Shown in pieces: positions 12,703 to 24,390 of a stretch of DNA of 64,000 bases. Both the position numbers and the translations under genes were made by a program. The notes beneath the pieces were generated by a model. The model saw nothing but the letters and a program-made list of their open reading frames with translations, was not told the origin of the DNA and did no database searches. The DNA is from Chimonanthus salicifolius (lineage: Eukaryota > Streptophyta > Magnoliopsida > Laurales > Calycanthaceae). Position 1 is the first letter of the stretch, and every line of letters starts with the position of its first letter. The stretch lies in NCBI GenBank assembly GCA_013350335.1, contig CM023533.1, positions 31,168,869 to 31,232,868 on the forward strand, read 5' to 3'.

Positions 12703-13560
12703 TGAGGAGAATTTGGCGGTCAACAAAATACATTTGACAAGAACACAATAATAATATACAATAAATAAGCATTTATGTCCCTACTTATCTAAAAATTTAA
12801 TAATAAATAAAATATCAAAGTTCTAAGATAAATAAATAAATAAGGGTAGCCATTTAGACACCCTATTTTTCTTTTGAGAGACATCTCATTTTAAATTTTT
12901 ATGTGAAATTATCATTTTATCTCTCAATTTTTTATGGAAGAATCATCTTTTAAAATAAATTGAAGGATAGAATAATAATTCTTATACAAAATTTTAAAAT
13001 AAAGTATTTTTTAAAAAAAATATATAGTGTCTAAATGGTCACCTATAAATAAATAAAAGGGCAAGTGAAAATGCAAGAAGAACCGAAAGGCATCGTGGGA
13101 CTTTGATGACTATACGGTCAGAGATATGATCTGCTGACTCAGCTCTAAGTCACCGAAAACTATCTCCCACTTGTGCCGCTGCACGTGCCTTCTTTGGTAC
13201 TTCGTGAGACTAAGTTTTGATCCTGCGTATTCCCATTTTTTTAATTATGAAATTAATTAAGTTATCACATCATCACAGGTATAAAAAAGTAAACATCAGA
13301 AGTAAATTTAAATTATTTTTTATATATATTACCTCACTTCATTTATAAATAAGATAATGCCACGTCAAGGAAAAGACATATAGTTAATTAGCTTAAGTGC
13401 TTAACTGTTGTCTTATATTAGATTAATGAAAATATTATTTGCTAAGTCATTCTAATTGGATAAGATTGGATGGGTAGTTCTCTGTCGTATTCTTAAGTAG
13501 GTTTGAAGATTTGTACACAACCAAACAACCCCCTTGAAGTCTTCTCGTTTCATGAAGGCC
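12703..13560. other. Intergenic AT-rich stretch, no gene seen
   Basis: No coding signal or recognisable element was found. A CACGTG core lies near 13184 without an adjacent gene. Confidence 0.4.
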
Positions 13561-13564
13561 ATGT

Positions 13565-13860
13565 TTGGACAGTCCCAACGTAACTATAAGGTAAGTTAGG
13601 TCTAGACTTTAAGCCTCTTTTCGAAAAAAGTCTCACTCCTATTTTGATTGTATAGTGGACGGAATGATATTGAGAGAAAGAGCATATGAAAAAATGGACA
13701 TGACTAAGCATGTTCAGACTCAGCCTAACTATAAGGCAAGTTATGCCTGGGCTTTAGGTCCCCAATTGAAAAAGGCATCACTCCTATTTTGATTGTATGG
13801 TAGATGAGATTGAGAGCAGAGCATATGGAAAAAGGAACATGAGTAAGCCTGTTTGGTTTA
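13565..13860. repeat. Two-copy tandem duplication, unit about 145-160 bp
   Basis: The first unit (13565-13730) and second (13731-13855) share TAACTATAAGGxAAGTTA, CACTCCTATTTTGATTGTAT and GAGCATATGxAAAAA in the same order, with about 80-85% identity by eye. It is non-coding and probably part of an older repeat. Confidence 0.6.
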
Positions 13861-14474
13861 GATGAAAGATTGCAGAGTGATTAATTTTTGAGGGATTTGT
13901 CAATAATTTTTTTTCTTTTTTGAATTATGATAAGATATTTGGTAATAATACTCTATAATTGAAGATTTTTTTGCCTTAGGCCTCAACGTATATCGAACCG
14001 ACCTTGCGTTTAGATGAAGGATAAATTTTCAGAGGCGTGCATCTAGGAGTAAGGGTATTTATTTTGAATATTTTTTGCCTTGAAAGGGATATTCAAAAAG
14101 TGATGAAACAGGAGTGTTATTCCCATTACCTCTAATTACCAAACAAAGGTAATGGAGGGTTACCCCCATCACCTCCTTTACCCCAATCCAAATGTAGCCT
14201 AAATGTCCATGTATTCCAATTTCCCTTCTCCTTCTTACATTCATTTATGTTCTTTTCTAATTTGTATTTGTATTTGTATTCAATTTAAATATATCTTGAT
14301 TTGATCTCACTTAATTAAAAAATTATCTAAAACTGACTATACTGGTATCTTTGATATTTAGAAATTATGGCTTTTTAAATTTATTAGTCTACTTTTTTTA
14401 TATAAAAAATCATTATTATAAAATTATCTTTCAAATCCATCCATTTTTATGAAAATTTAAACTCAATTCTATCC
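13861..14474. other. Intergenic stretch with MITE-like palindromic words
   Basis: No gene is seen. The segment near 14110-14200 carries short inverted motifs around GGTAATGGAGGGTTACCCCC typical of small MITEs. Ends were not resolved. Confidence 0.35.
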
Positions 14475-14640
14475 TTTTTTTTATAATTAAGGTGTCCAGT
14501 CCTCTTATAGCATCTGAGAATTCTCAAGACTTCTTTAAATCTCTCACTCTCACAAACCGAATAACTCTATAGAAAATGACTTTTCCGAGTAGAGTACAAA
14601 TGTACACTTAATACTCTCCCTTCCATGCACGCATTCATGA
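14475..14640 (-). mobile_element. SINE, family 1, degraded
   Basis: On the plus strand a T run is followed by AAGGTGTCCAGTCCTCTTAT, AGCATCTGAGAATTCTCAAGAC and a block resembling ACTCTATAGAAAATGACTTTTC. These are in the same order as in the copies at 16.4, 32.3 and 63.8 kb. Confidence 0.55.
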
Positions 14641-15590
14641 TACATTTAACCCTATCCCACCTAACATCACCCAAGTGAAATGTTTCCAGACAAATATCAA
14701 AAGAGACTACAGTCTAATGATAATATGAGAAGATCCTCCACTTTTAATGATAAAAAAAATAGTTATTTGCATAATTTGATGGTATATATCACTTAAATCA
14801 CTTGAATCTCTACTACGTTAATGAGAATTGTTTGAGTCCTTCAGCCACTTCTTTTGTCATTTATGGATGTGCATATACAATTATACAGTGACTTGGTGTA
14901 TACTATTTAATTTAGATTGTTTTAAGTCATTAGATCATTCCAAATAAATTGGAATTCAATGTGGGATCATTTCCATATCCTAGTTTAACATTTTTTAAAA
15001 GTTAAGACAGAATAGAAGCAATAGAACTGTGAGGTGTCGTACCAAAATTAGTTTTAGCATAACATTGAAATATTAGTTTAGGTCATATTCGCCATTTCAT
15101 TCGACATTTTTAAATCATTAAAAAATAAATTAATTTTTTAAACTAATAAATCAACCTCTAGACCCATCTCACCTTAACTCGATCTATTTAAATCTGATTT
15201 CTTTGTCTTTGAGTTAATAATATCAAATGTTTTGAGATTTATTTTAAGCCATCAACTCAACAATATCTTAACACTAAACTGTCTTCTAACTTTTATAATT
15301 GAGGTTTTGATTAAATGGATTCAATCAACTTTTAATCTATAATTTTCTGATTTCTGTCTTCATTCTTCTTAGGGTGTACTGGGATAAGGGAATTTCCTTG
15401 TAAGCTGTCATTTATTTGTGGAAGATTTGATCCATTATTTTTATGAATGGAATTTGACTTAGGCTTTATTTGCATTTGAATTTTCTTTTCTATGCAAGCT
15501 TTAATCAATGCTTTGATGTGATTTTCTCTTGCATGCATTCACCTCTGGTCTAACTTTTTTTCTTAGGAATCCTAAAGGATGCACATTCTA
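14641..15590. other. Intergenic AT-rich stretch, no gene seen
   Basis: No coding signal was found. A short minus-strand open frame at 15332-15538 has low-complexity composition and no family resemblance. Confidence 0.4.
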
Positions 15591-15787
15591 ATACAGATAA
15601 AATTTATTAGGAGATATAAAATGGAGTAAAATTCTCATTTTACTCTTACTGGTGTATCGATATGCAGAACATATATATACATAGCGGTGTATTATCGGTA
15701 CACCACTACTTGATGAACGGTACATTGTTAGAAGTAAAATGAGAATTGTACTCTATTCTGTATCTCTTAATAAATTTTATCTGTGTT
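15591..15787. mobile_element. Hairpin MITE with about 55-60 bp terminal inverted repeats
   Basis: The left arm begins TACAGATAAAATTTATTAGG. The right arm read in reverse begins CACAGATAAAATTTATTAAG, and the match continues through AATTCTCATTTTACT in both. A central spacer of about 80 bp has further GGTGTA/TACACC pairing. No open frame is present, and a long hairpin would form. Confidence 0.72.
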
Positions 15788-16379
15788 AAGATGACTGTGG
15801 CCGATTCTAAATTTGAGAAGTTCATATTCTTTAATTATGGGTAAACCCTTTTAGGTAAATTGGAGTCGCTATTTTGTTTAATTATGAATATTCTCTTAGG
15901 AATTTTATTACATGTTCTAAAGATTTTTCTATCTAATTTCCTTCCACTCATTTTTTTATGGGGTTTACCTGAATGATGACTACACTTTGAACTTTCTATT
16001 AGTTAATAACTTTATTTTTTTTATACTAAATTATAACAAATGCCACTGAATGATCGAAACATAACACATCTGGCTGTTTGTGTAACATATTAGCATCCAT
16101 CTCGGGCTCTCATTTTTCAAATTTTCATTTTTTTTTTTCATTTCTTGAAAATATTCCACATGGTTTCAATTTCTTGTTTTTTTTTTACTTGAAAAGATCT
16201 AAACATAAATATATAAATATGAGATTAGAAAAAATCAATCTTGATTTAGTTCAACAAAGCTATTTTTAAATATTTCAAATTTTGATGATTTTGAAATAGC
16301 TTCGGTAGCTAAACTGTTGTATTTTATTTAAGGCTATTTTGCTTCAATCTGATTAGTCTATTGAAAAAGTTTAAGCATT

Positions 16380-16560
16380 TTTTTATTTACGAAAGTGTTC
16401 TAGGTTTTTTAGAGCACTTGATTAATTCTTGAGACATGTGCAAGTCTTTCTATTCACATACAATAGTAACTCTATAAAAAATGACCTTTTCAGATGGAAT
16501 GGGAATTGAAGTCGGCACTTCTTTTCTAAAGTCCAACGCATTAACATGAGAATAAAAATA
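16380..16560 (-). mobile_element. SINE, family 1, degraded
   Basis: The plus strand shows TTCTAGGTTTTTTAGAGCAC, TTCTTGAGACATGTGCAAG, TTCACATACAATAGTAACTC and AAAAATGACCTTTTCAGA. This is the ordered body of family 1 in reverse, ending in the tRNA-like head region. Confidence 0.6.
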
Positions 16561-16765
16561 ATTTTAATTGAATTAAGAAAGTCATTTTTAAGTTTCCTTA
16601 ATTTTAATGACTTTTTAAATTATTTTTTAATCTATTTGGATACACATTCCTCAATTTCCTAATGGGCCTTTTGCATGTAGAGTATGAAGATGTAGTTGCC
16701 TTCACGCTCAAAGTAGATTACCACTCTCACACCGAGGAAAACATGAAGTTAGTAGACAAATAATG

Positions 16766-17060
16766 AGGGTACTAAAACTCGTGTCAGGTCGGCTTCGAGT
16801 TTCAATAAACTCAATTTAACCCTTGTAAAATTTATTGAATCTGATCTGAATTACTCAACACAATTCGATTTAAATTTTTAACTTGAACTTAAGTATTATT
16901 TTATACTTGGTCCACTCGAGTTAAGCTATTTTCAATTTCTCAATTTAACTCAATCTAAATTTCATATGAATTTTTTTTCAGCTCAAGATTTACAAATACA
17001 TAATCCAAACCCAATGATTTTTCAATATCAGATTAAAATCCGACTTAAGTTTCACTCCTA
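16766..17060. mobile_element. hAT-type MITE, family 1
   Basis: Its interior follows that of the 61.1 kb copy almost word for word (ATTTCTCAATTTAACTCAATCT, TTTCATATGAATT, GATTTACAAATACATAA, TGATTTTTCA). Ends AGGGTACTAAAACTCG and TTAAGTTTCACTCCTA are degraded inverted repeats. The flanks AAATAATG and AATGAATG are a possible 8-bp duplication (6 of 8). The right end lies only 33 bp before the next element. Confidence 0.6.
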
Positions 17061-17093
17061 AATGAATGAGAGATTAATATACTGATAATCTAT

Positions 17094-18682
17094 AGGAGTA
17101 CTTATACACACATGGAAATCCTGTCTCTACACATCTGAATCTAAAATTTCGTGGCAAATTACCATTTTACCCCTGTATTTCTAATCATTCGAATGAATGC
17201 CCAGTTCATTTTGGCATTTATTCGAATGAATGGGCTGAACAGTAACATGGAATACTGTTAACCCCATTCACTCGAATGAATGAAGCCAATTCATTCGAAT
17301 GAAAATAGTTTCAACTATACATTTGAATGAATGAAGCCCATTCATATGAATGATTCCTACAACAGCAAGCAGCAGTAACATTATTTAAATAATAAAATTT
17401 ATTTTTAAAACTTTAAACTTATTTTTTAACCAGTGTGTATTTTTAAAATTTCTGAAATTAAATATCAGGACTAATTATGATAATCTAATAAAAATATTTT
17501 AAGATTTTAAGGTCTTTTGACACTCTTAAATATTTAAAATACAGTATTTTACAAATAAGGGTATTCCTAGTCTGTGTCGAAAACACATTTAGGAGTGTCA
17601 AAAGACCTTAAAGTCTTAAAGTATTTTTATCAGATTATCGTAATTAGTCCGGATATTCAATTTGAGAAATTTTGAAAATATACAGTGCTTAAAAATAACT
17701 GTCTATATTTTAAAACATAGACCGTTATTTTTTAAGCACTGTGTATTTCTAAAATTTCTCAAATTGAATATCCGGACTAATTATGATAACCTGATAAAAA
17801 TACTTTAAGACTTTAAGGTCTTTTGACACTCCTAAATATTTAAAACACATTATTTTACAAATAAGGGTATCTCTAGGCTGTGTCGAAAACACATTTAGGA
17901 GTGTCAAAAGATCTTTAAGTCTTAAAGTATTTTTATCAGATTATCGTAATTAGTACAGATATTTAATTTGAGAAATTTTGAAAATACACAGTGCTTAAAA
18001 ATAACTGTCTATATTTTAAAATATAGACCGTTATTTTTTAAGCACAGGTGTATTTCTAAAATTTCTCAAATTGAATATCCGGACTAATTACGATAACCTG
18101 ATAAAAATACTTTAAAACTTTAAGGTCTTTTGACACTTCTAAATGTATTTTCGACACAGCTTATGGATACCCTTATTTGTAAATACTGTGTTTTAAATAT
18201 TTAGGAGTGTCAAAAGATCTTAAAGTGTTAAAGTATTTTCATCAAATTATTGTAATTAGTCTAGATATTCAATTTAAGAAATTTTGAAAATACACAGTAC
18301 AGTTCATTCGAATGAATATTCATTCGAATAAATAGTCGGTTCATTCGAATGAATGGATGGAATAAAGTTTATTTTTCCCTTTTGAGCTTTTTTTCTTTTT
18401 CTTCTTGAATGAAATACTTATCCATCATTCAAAAAAAAGTTTATTTTATTACTATTCATTAGAATAAATGGATGATTCATGAATGACACTGAGCAGTATT
18501 CTATTTTACTATTTAATCTATTCATTCAAATATCAAGGATTCATGCGAATGAATATCAAAAGAAAAAGCAATTGATAATTCATTCAAATGAACCAAAATA
18601 TGAGAGTAAAATAGTAATTTACTACTAAAATTTAAAAACGAAAGCGTAAAAGTAGAAAAATCGAGTGTTTACATAGAATCCC
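17094..18682. mobile_element. Foldback element copy A (Mutator-like, non-autonomous), hierarchical palindrome
   Basis: This 1589-bp element begins AGGAGTACTTATACACACATGG, and its right end read in reverse begins GGGATTCTATGTAAACACTCG. The flanks ATAATCTAT (17085-17093) and ATAATCTGT (18683-18691) are a probable 9-bp target duplication (8 of 9), the length made by Mutator-like transposases. Next to each end lie multiple copies of the self-complementary 14-mer TTCATTCGAATGAA. The core holds three palindromes centred near 17560, 17866 and 18170, spaced about 305 bp. Each has arms containing AAGGTCTTTTGACACTCC around a loop with AAATAAGGGTAT. The first two loops face forward and the third is inverted. 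There is no open frame; the class is inferred from duplication length and structure. Confidence 0.72.
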
Positions 18683-18719
18683 ATAATCTGTCTAAGAATA
18701 TGTTCTAAAATAAGAAAAG

Positions 18720-19030
18720 AAAATGTCATTCCCAGCCCCAGCCCCAGATTCATTGAATCCATTTAAACAAAAAGGAATAAACAAAAGAGAAAATCAGATG
18801 GGACAGGAAACCATGGGCTCCGCCTGATTTTCTATTTTTATACCCTTTCTGGCCAGCATCTCCTTATCTAATACGTCACATCAGCACTCAGAAGAAGGAA
18901 CAGACAATAAACGAAAACCACAGTGCCACGTGGCAAATCCACGTGCTCTCCATCCCTTCTATTTCTTAATTACCGGGCGCCGGCTTTGACTTCCTTTATT
19001 TCTTTTGATTACGACTTTATTCAATTCTCC
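18720..19030. promoter_or_regulatory. Orphan promoter-like island with two G-boxes
   Basis: A locally less AT-rich stretch contains the perfect 10-bp palindrome GCCACGTGGC (18925-18934), a second TCCACGTGC (18938-18946), TACGTCA near 18872 and a CGGGCGCCGGC word near 18975. ABRE/G-box clusters like this are typical of stress-responsive plant promoters, but no coding exon is visible on either strand nearby. It may be a detached promoter, a gene relic or an untranslated RNA promoter. Confidence 0.3.
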
Positions 19031-20664
19031 GTAATTGATTCCTACACTGATTGAAAATTGAAATATGACACGAGAGCCTGCATCGTTGTTAAAGTTTTTA
19101 TTAATGATTAAACTCTTTCAGCTACGTGAGTTGCAAATTTGGCTGAAAATTTTCAGTTTGGTTAGGGCTGAAATATAAATTTTAAAAATTTCAGTAATTT
19201 CAAAAAACATGTATTAGAAAAATTTCTCAACTTTTCAGTTAAAATTGGATCAATTTTTTAAAATTTTAATCATATTTTAGCAATTTTGATAATATCATCT
19301 ATTTACAAATTTGAGCTAAGAGTCATAAAAATAATTATCCATTTACAATTTTTATCTTTTTAAATCATCATTTTGACTGCTTTTATATTTGAATCTCCTA
19401 TTAGGTATGGTTTTAAGAAGGTCTTGAAGTAAATTTTTCAAAGTTGAAAGGTATTGTCTATTTCAATATTTTCTTATTTAAATTTGTTCATTTTGAGTTA
19501 TAATCTTTTTTTGTTTTTAATTTTTACTCTAAAATAATCTCAGCATTAGGGTTTTTTGTGAAAATAATGCAATGAAATGATATTGAGTGTTCATAAAATT
19601 AAATAGAGATGTCTTAATATGATTCATATATAGGGTGTTTATGTGATTTTCTAAATTTTTTATAAAAAAAATCATGAAATCTGAATTTTCAAAAATAATA
19701 TTATTGATTAAGAAATAATTTAAAAATCATAAATTTTTTGAAGAACTTAAAAAAAGACTACTGCAATTGAATGAAAGTAATTTTGCTTAGTTCTTATATT
19801 CAAGTGAAGATCCTTGTATTAACTCCATGACCCATGCTAGGATGTTGTGACTGTTTGAGGGACTCTAATTTATCTTTTCTACAAAATAGAGTTCATTGAA
19901 CTTAGACATCTATGATTTCTCCATCTGTAATAAATCTGTGACTGCCCCATCATCACTGAAATTTCTCCATCAACGTAAAATTAGCTAAATAAAGATATAA
20001 ACATCAACAAATTGGAGAGAAGGAGAGTCTCTACGAGAAAGGCTCCCCCACTTTTCTTTTTCCATTTTTATTTCTTGAGAACCAAGTCAATAAATATCCA
20101 CCACCACCCTGGCATGCAGTTTTCTAGGGTTTTCTAAATATTGCATTTAGTGGAAAAAAAATGAACCCAAGTAATGGAATAATACTTTTGATGTGCACAT
20201 TAGTTTGAGAATCAAGTCTATCACTAAATAAATGGTTATTAGGTTAGGTCCATGCAAGTCTAGGTTCATGATTGGAAATATTAGTTGAGTTCTGGTTGTA
20301 AACGGACCTAGATTGACTCGGACCAATAGAATCCAGCACGACCTGGTAAGTTTATCACACTATCTCTGGCCCTGCCCAATACCACAGGATCTTGCCCGCT
20401 CCAATAATCCCTCAATGTTTGGCCTGCCAAAACCATTGTACTTGACATGCAGTCAATCCCAACCCCACATGAACCTTACGAATCCTAACCTTAAAAAAAA
20501 AATTGTGGGTTTTAGGCATAGTATTAATACAAATATAAAGTAATTAAAAAGCTACAAGCACCACCAAACTTTATGGACGTCACTAGAGGCAGACAAGCAC
20601 TATTCAGCACTGATGTATCACTGAATTCATTTTACAAAAACTTATTATCTAATGGTTGTATTAT
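19031..20664. other. Intergenic AT-rich stretch, no gene seen
   Basis: No coding signal was found. The open frame at 20313-20543 has no family resemblance. The right edge carries TTGTATTAT, which is the target duplication of the next element. Confidence 0.4.
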
Positions 20665-22175
20665 GGGCACACTTATACCCACCCGGAAATCTTAGTCTCT
20701 ACACATTCGAATCTGAATTTTGTGGGAAATTACCATTTTACCTCCACATTTCTAATCATTTCAATGAATGCCCCGTTCATTTCAGCATTCATTAGAATGA
20801 ATATTCATTTTATTTTGGCATTCATTCGAATGAATGGACTGAACAGTAACACGGAATACTGCTCAGCCCCATTCATTCGAATAAATAGTAATAAAATGAC
20901 TACCATTCCTTCCATTCAGTAGAATCATTCATTTAAATAATAAAATTTCTTTTAAAATTTTAAGCACTGTGTATTTCTAAAATTTCTTAAATTGAATATC
21001 TAGACTAATTATGATAATCTGATAAAAATACTTTAAAACTTAAAGGTCTTTTGACACTCCTAAATATTTAAAACACAGTATTTTACAAATAAGGGTATCC
21101 TTATGGTGTGCCGAAAACACATTTAGGAGTGTCAAAAGACCTTAAAGTGTTAAAGTATTTTTATCAAGTTATCGTAATTAGTCCGGATATTTAATTTGAG
21201 AAATTTTGGAAATACACAATGTATAAAAAATAATGTGCATAGTGTATTAAATAATAAAATCTCCTTTAAAACTTTAAAGTTGTTTTTTAAGTACTGTGTA
21301 TTTCCAAAATTTCTCAAATTAAATATCCGGACTAATTACGATAATCTGATAAAAATACTTTAAGATTTGAAGGTCTTTTAACACTCCTAAATATTTAAAA
21401 CACAGTATTTTACAAACTAAGGGTATCCCTAGGGTATGCTGAAAATACATTTAGGAGTGTCAAAAGACCTTAAAGCCTTAAAGTATTTTTATTAAGTTAT
21501 CGTAATTAGTCCGAATATTCAATTTGAGAAAATTTGAAAATACACAGTGCTTAAAAAATAACTTTAAAATTTTAAAGGAAATTTTATTATTTAATACACT
21601 ATGCACATTATATATTTCCAAAATTTCTCAAATTAAATATCTAGATTAATTATGATAACTTCATAAAAATACTTTAAAACTTCAAGATCTTTTGACACTC
21701 CTAATTGTGTTTTCGGCACACCCTAAGGATACCCTTATTTGTAAAATACTGTGTTTTAAATATTTAGGAGTGTCAAAAGACCTTGAAGTGTCAAAATATT
21801 TTTATCAGATTATCGTAATAAGTCTGGATATTTAATTTGAGAAATTTTGGAAACAAACAGTGATTAAAAAATAAGTTTAAAATTTTAAAAGAAATTTTAT
21901 TATTTAAATGAATGATTCTACTGAACGTTCATTCGAATCAACCGATCATTTATTCGAATGAATAGAAAGAATGGTGGTCATTTTATTACTATTCATTCGA
22001 ATGAATGATCCATTCATTCGAATGAATGGGGCTGAGTAGTATTCCGTGTTACTGTTCAACTCATTTTGGCATTCATTCGAATGATTAGAAATATGGGGGT
22101 AAAATGGTAATTTACCACAAAATTTCAAATTCATCTGTGTAGAGGTAGAATTTTCAGGTGTGTGTAAGTGTTCTC
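20665..22175. mobile_element. Foldback element copy B (Mutator-like, non-autonomous), hierarchical palindrome
   Basis: This 1511-bp element starts GGGCACACTTATACCCACC, and its right end read in reverse starts GAGAACACTTACACACACC. The flanks TTGTATTAT (20656-20664) and TTGCATTAT (22176-22184) form a 9-bp duplication with one mismatch. Subterminal TTCATTCGAATGAA copies recur on both sides. Three internal palindromes are centred near 21090, 21420 and 21733, with loops forward, forward, inverted as in copy A. The two spacers between them (about 21210-21290 and 21545-21625) are inverted copies of each other. Each half is therefore an inverted copy of the other around a palindromic centre. No open frame is present. 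Confidence 0.78.
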
Positions 22176-22552
22176 TTGCATTATTTGTAAAGGCTAGAGC
22201 AACTTATTGTCTTGACTATTAGTGTCTTTCATACAAGAATCTTTTGACAAGCAAGAAGGCTAAGTTAATTCATTCTCTCAGTGGACGACTCTTCTTGCAT
22301 TGGTATATTGGATAAATGTACGAAGTTTTGACAAAATATAATTCACCATCTATTGGTAGCCCTAGTTCTTACTGATTGTCTTAATTTGAAATAAATAATT
22401 GAAGATGAGTGGGCTTTTGGCTCTATTAGCATAATGCAATTTATTTTCATGACTTGATATGGGTTTCTAACATGGGATGGTTACAATATCCGTAAAAGAA
22501 AATTATGTAATCTTTTTGATATGTTTGTATATTTGTGTTTGATGTCGTAATT

Positions 22553-22626
22553 TATTTTTTTTATGATCAAGGTGTTCAAGTCTTTTAGAACAGTTACTTA
22601 ATCATTAAAGTATGTGCAAGCCTCTT
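22553..22626 (-). mobile_element. SINE, family 1, left piece (split by a solo LTR)
   Basis: A T run (the 3' A tail read in reverse) leads into ATGATCAAGGTGTTCAAGTC, TTTTAGAAC and AAAGTATGTGCAAGCCTCTT, the start of the reversed SINE body. The rest continues at 24273 after the LTR. Confidence 0.7.
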
Positions 22627-24272
22627 TATAATACTCTGATCCAGATTAGGCGTGTTTAACTTAATAATCTCGTTTAAATCGGTTAATTTCGAAGATTACG
22701 GTTAGGGTTTTGAGGAAAGTATAAGTGTAGCCCAATCTGAGTTCGAGAGCTCAGTGATCCAGCTCGTCCAGCTGAAGGGGGCAAAATGGTAATTTAACGT
22801 TTATAATTATTATTTTATAATCTATGTTGTTATATGATTTTTATTGGATGATAATATTCTCCTTAGTTAAGAATTTGTATTTCTGATTTTAAAATAATTT
22901 TATTTTCAAAAAATAGTATTTAAAACCGCTCGTCAAAACCCCAAAGGGAGTAATAATTATTTTAAATGATTTTGAAAATGAGATAAATTTCGAAACTAGT
23001 ATTTTATGTTAGAACATTTTGAGAATGGTCTAGTTATTGTTCGAACTCCAAAAATGAGGTTTCTAAATTGTTTTATTTAACATTTGTTTAATAAAGTAAA
23101 TAGTAGTTAAATTATTATTTTTATTTAAATCAATGGTTTTTAGTGAGAGTTAAATTCCAAATTTTTTATGGTAGCGAAAGTTTTTAAAACCCAACTTATT
23201 TTTATAGTAGGAACTCCAGTGAAAAGACCGCGAAATGACACAGTTACGGTGAGGGAACTTAACTTTGCCGTAAGATGTAAACAAGTTTTATTTGAGATGA
23301 ATCTTGAGCAATGAGTGGTTTCAGATTTGATGAACCCACTCATGTGCCTAGATATAATGCACTGTTGTAAGAGGTGCTGATGATGCTTATGAATGCTATG
23401 ATGTTGATCATATGAAATGTGTAACACTGCTTCTACGTGCTCTTAACTATTGAACCAATATCAGCCATATGTGAGATAGTTTACGTCTATTGGACCATGG
23501 GTGTCGACAGTTGCTGACTTGAGGGTGTCAGTATCGGCTATGGGAGAGCCGGAGATGTACTTGTAAGGATGTATTTTGACCGTGTCGGGACTTAATACAA
23601 TGGTTTCAGCGTAGTCGGTAGGCGTTACATTGGATGATAGCAGTAATGGAAAGAAGATGATGAAATTATGAAATGATGATGAGACTTTACTTGATATTGT
23701 GAATTTATTATCAAGCATGAGATGTTATATTACAACTGTTGATTATTGCTAACCTGTTGTTTACTTAAAACTGCATTGTTATATTTCATTCACTGGGTTA
23801 GTTAGCTCACTCCACTTACCTTTCAAGAGATGAACCCCCAGGAGGAGAACCCTCTATTTGAAGCTTAGAGTGGATAAGCTGCAGCGTTGCTTTAGGATTC
23901 CCATAGAGGGGAATACCCTTATCTTTGCTTTCTGGTTTTTGGAACCATTTTCCTTTGTAAAGTACCGAGTGTGATCCATGTTTTGTATCAATGTGATATA
24001 TTAAGACTACTATGCTTCCGTAGTTACTCGGATGATGTTTTAATGATAATTCAATATTGGAATTATGAATTATGTGATCATGTTATGTGTTGCTATTGTG
24101 CTTTTGTTGGGATAAACTTATGGTATATGTTTGAGTCCACATGTTGGGATCATGTGTAACCTTTGGATCCAATGGTTGATCCGGCCCAGTTAGAATGCTT
24201 GAGTTAGTTTATCCTTTCAAAAAAAAAAAAATCAGTCGCGTTCCGGGCCCACCTTCTGGTCAGGGCGTGACA
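22627..24272. mobile_element. Solo LTR, probably Ty3-gypsy type, inserted in a SINE
   Basis: The 1646-bp unit starts TATAATACTCTGATCCAG, a decayed form of a TGTAATACxCCGATCC start. It ends CAGGGCGTGACA. A typical plant gypsy LTR core is present: TTAGCTCACTCCACTTACC, then TTTCAAGAGATGAACCCCC, near 23800. The flanks CTCTT (22622-22626) and CTCTC (24273-24277) are a 5-bp target duplication (4 of 5). Joining the flanks restores an uninterrupted SINE. No gag or pol sequence lies beside it, so it is a recombined solo LTR. Confidence 0.72.
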
Positions 24273-24390
24273 CTCTCTACCCACACACACTGATAATTCT
24301 ACAAAGAGTGGCTTTTTGAATAGAGTAGAAATTGAATTCAAGACTCACACCTTCTTAGGCAGATTTCTTGCCATCACTCCAACCTCTTTA
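24273..24390 (-). mobile_element. SINE, family 1, right piece
   Basis: CTCTCTACCCACACACACTG, TTCTACAAAGAGTGGCTTTT and GAATTCAAGACTCACACC continue the body cut off at 22626 and lead into the tRNA-like head. Confidence 0.7.

Noticed and set aside
17094..22175. Regularly spaced repeats as a CRISPR-like array
   Set aside because: The units are long palindromes of about 300 bp in plant DNA within transposon ends, and no cas genes exist here.
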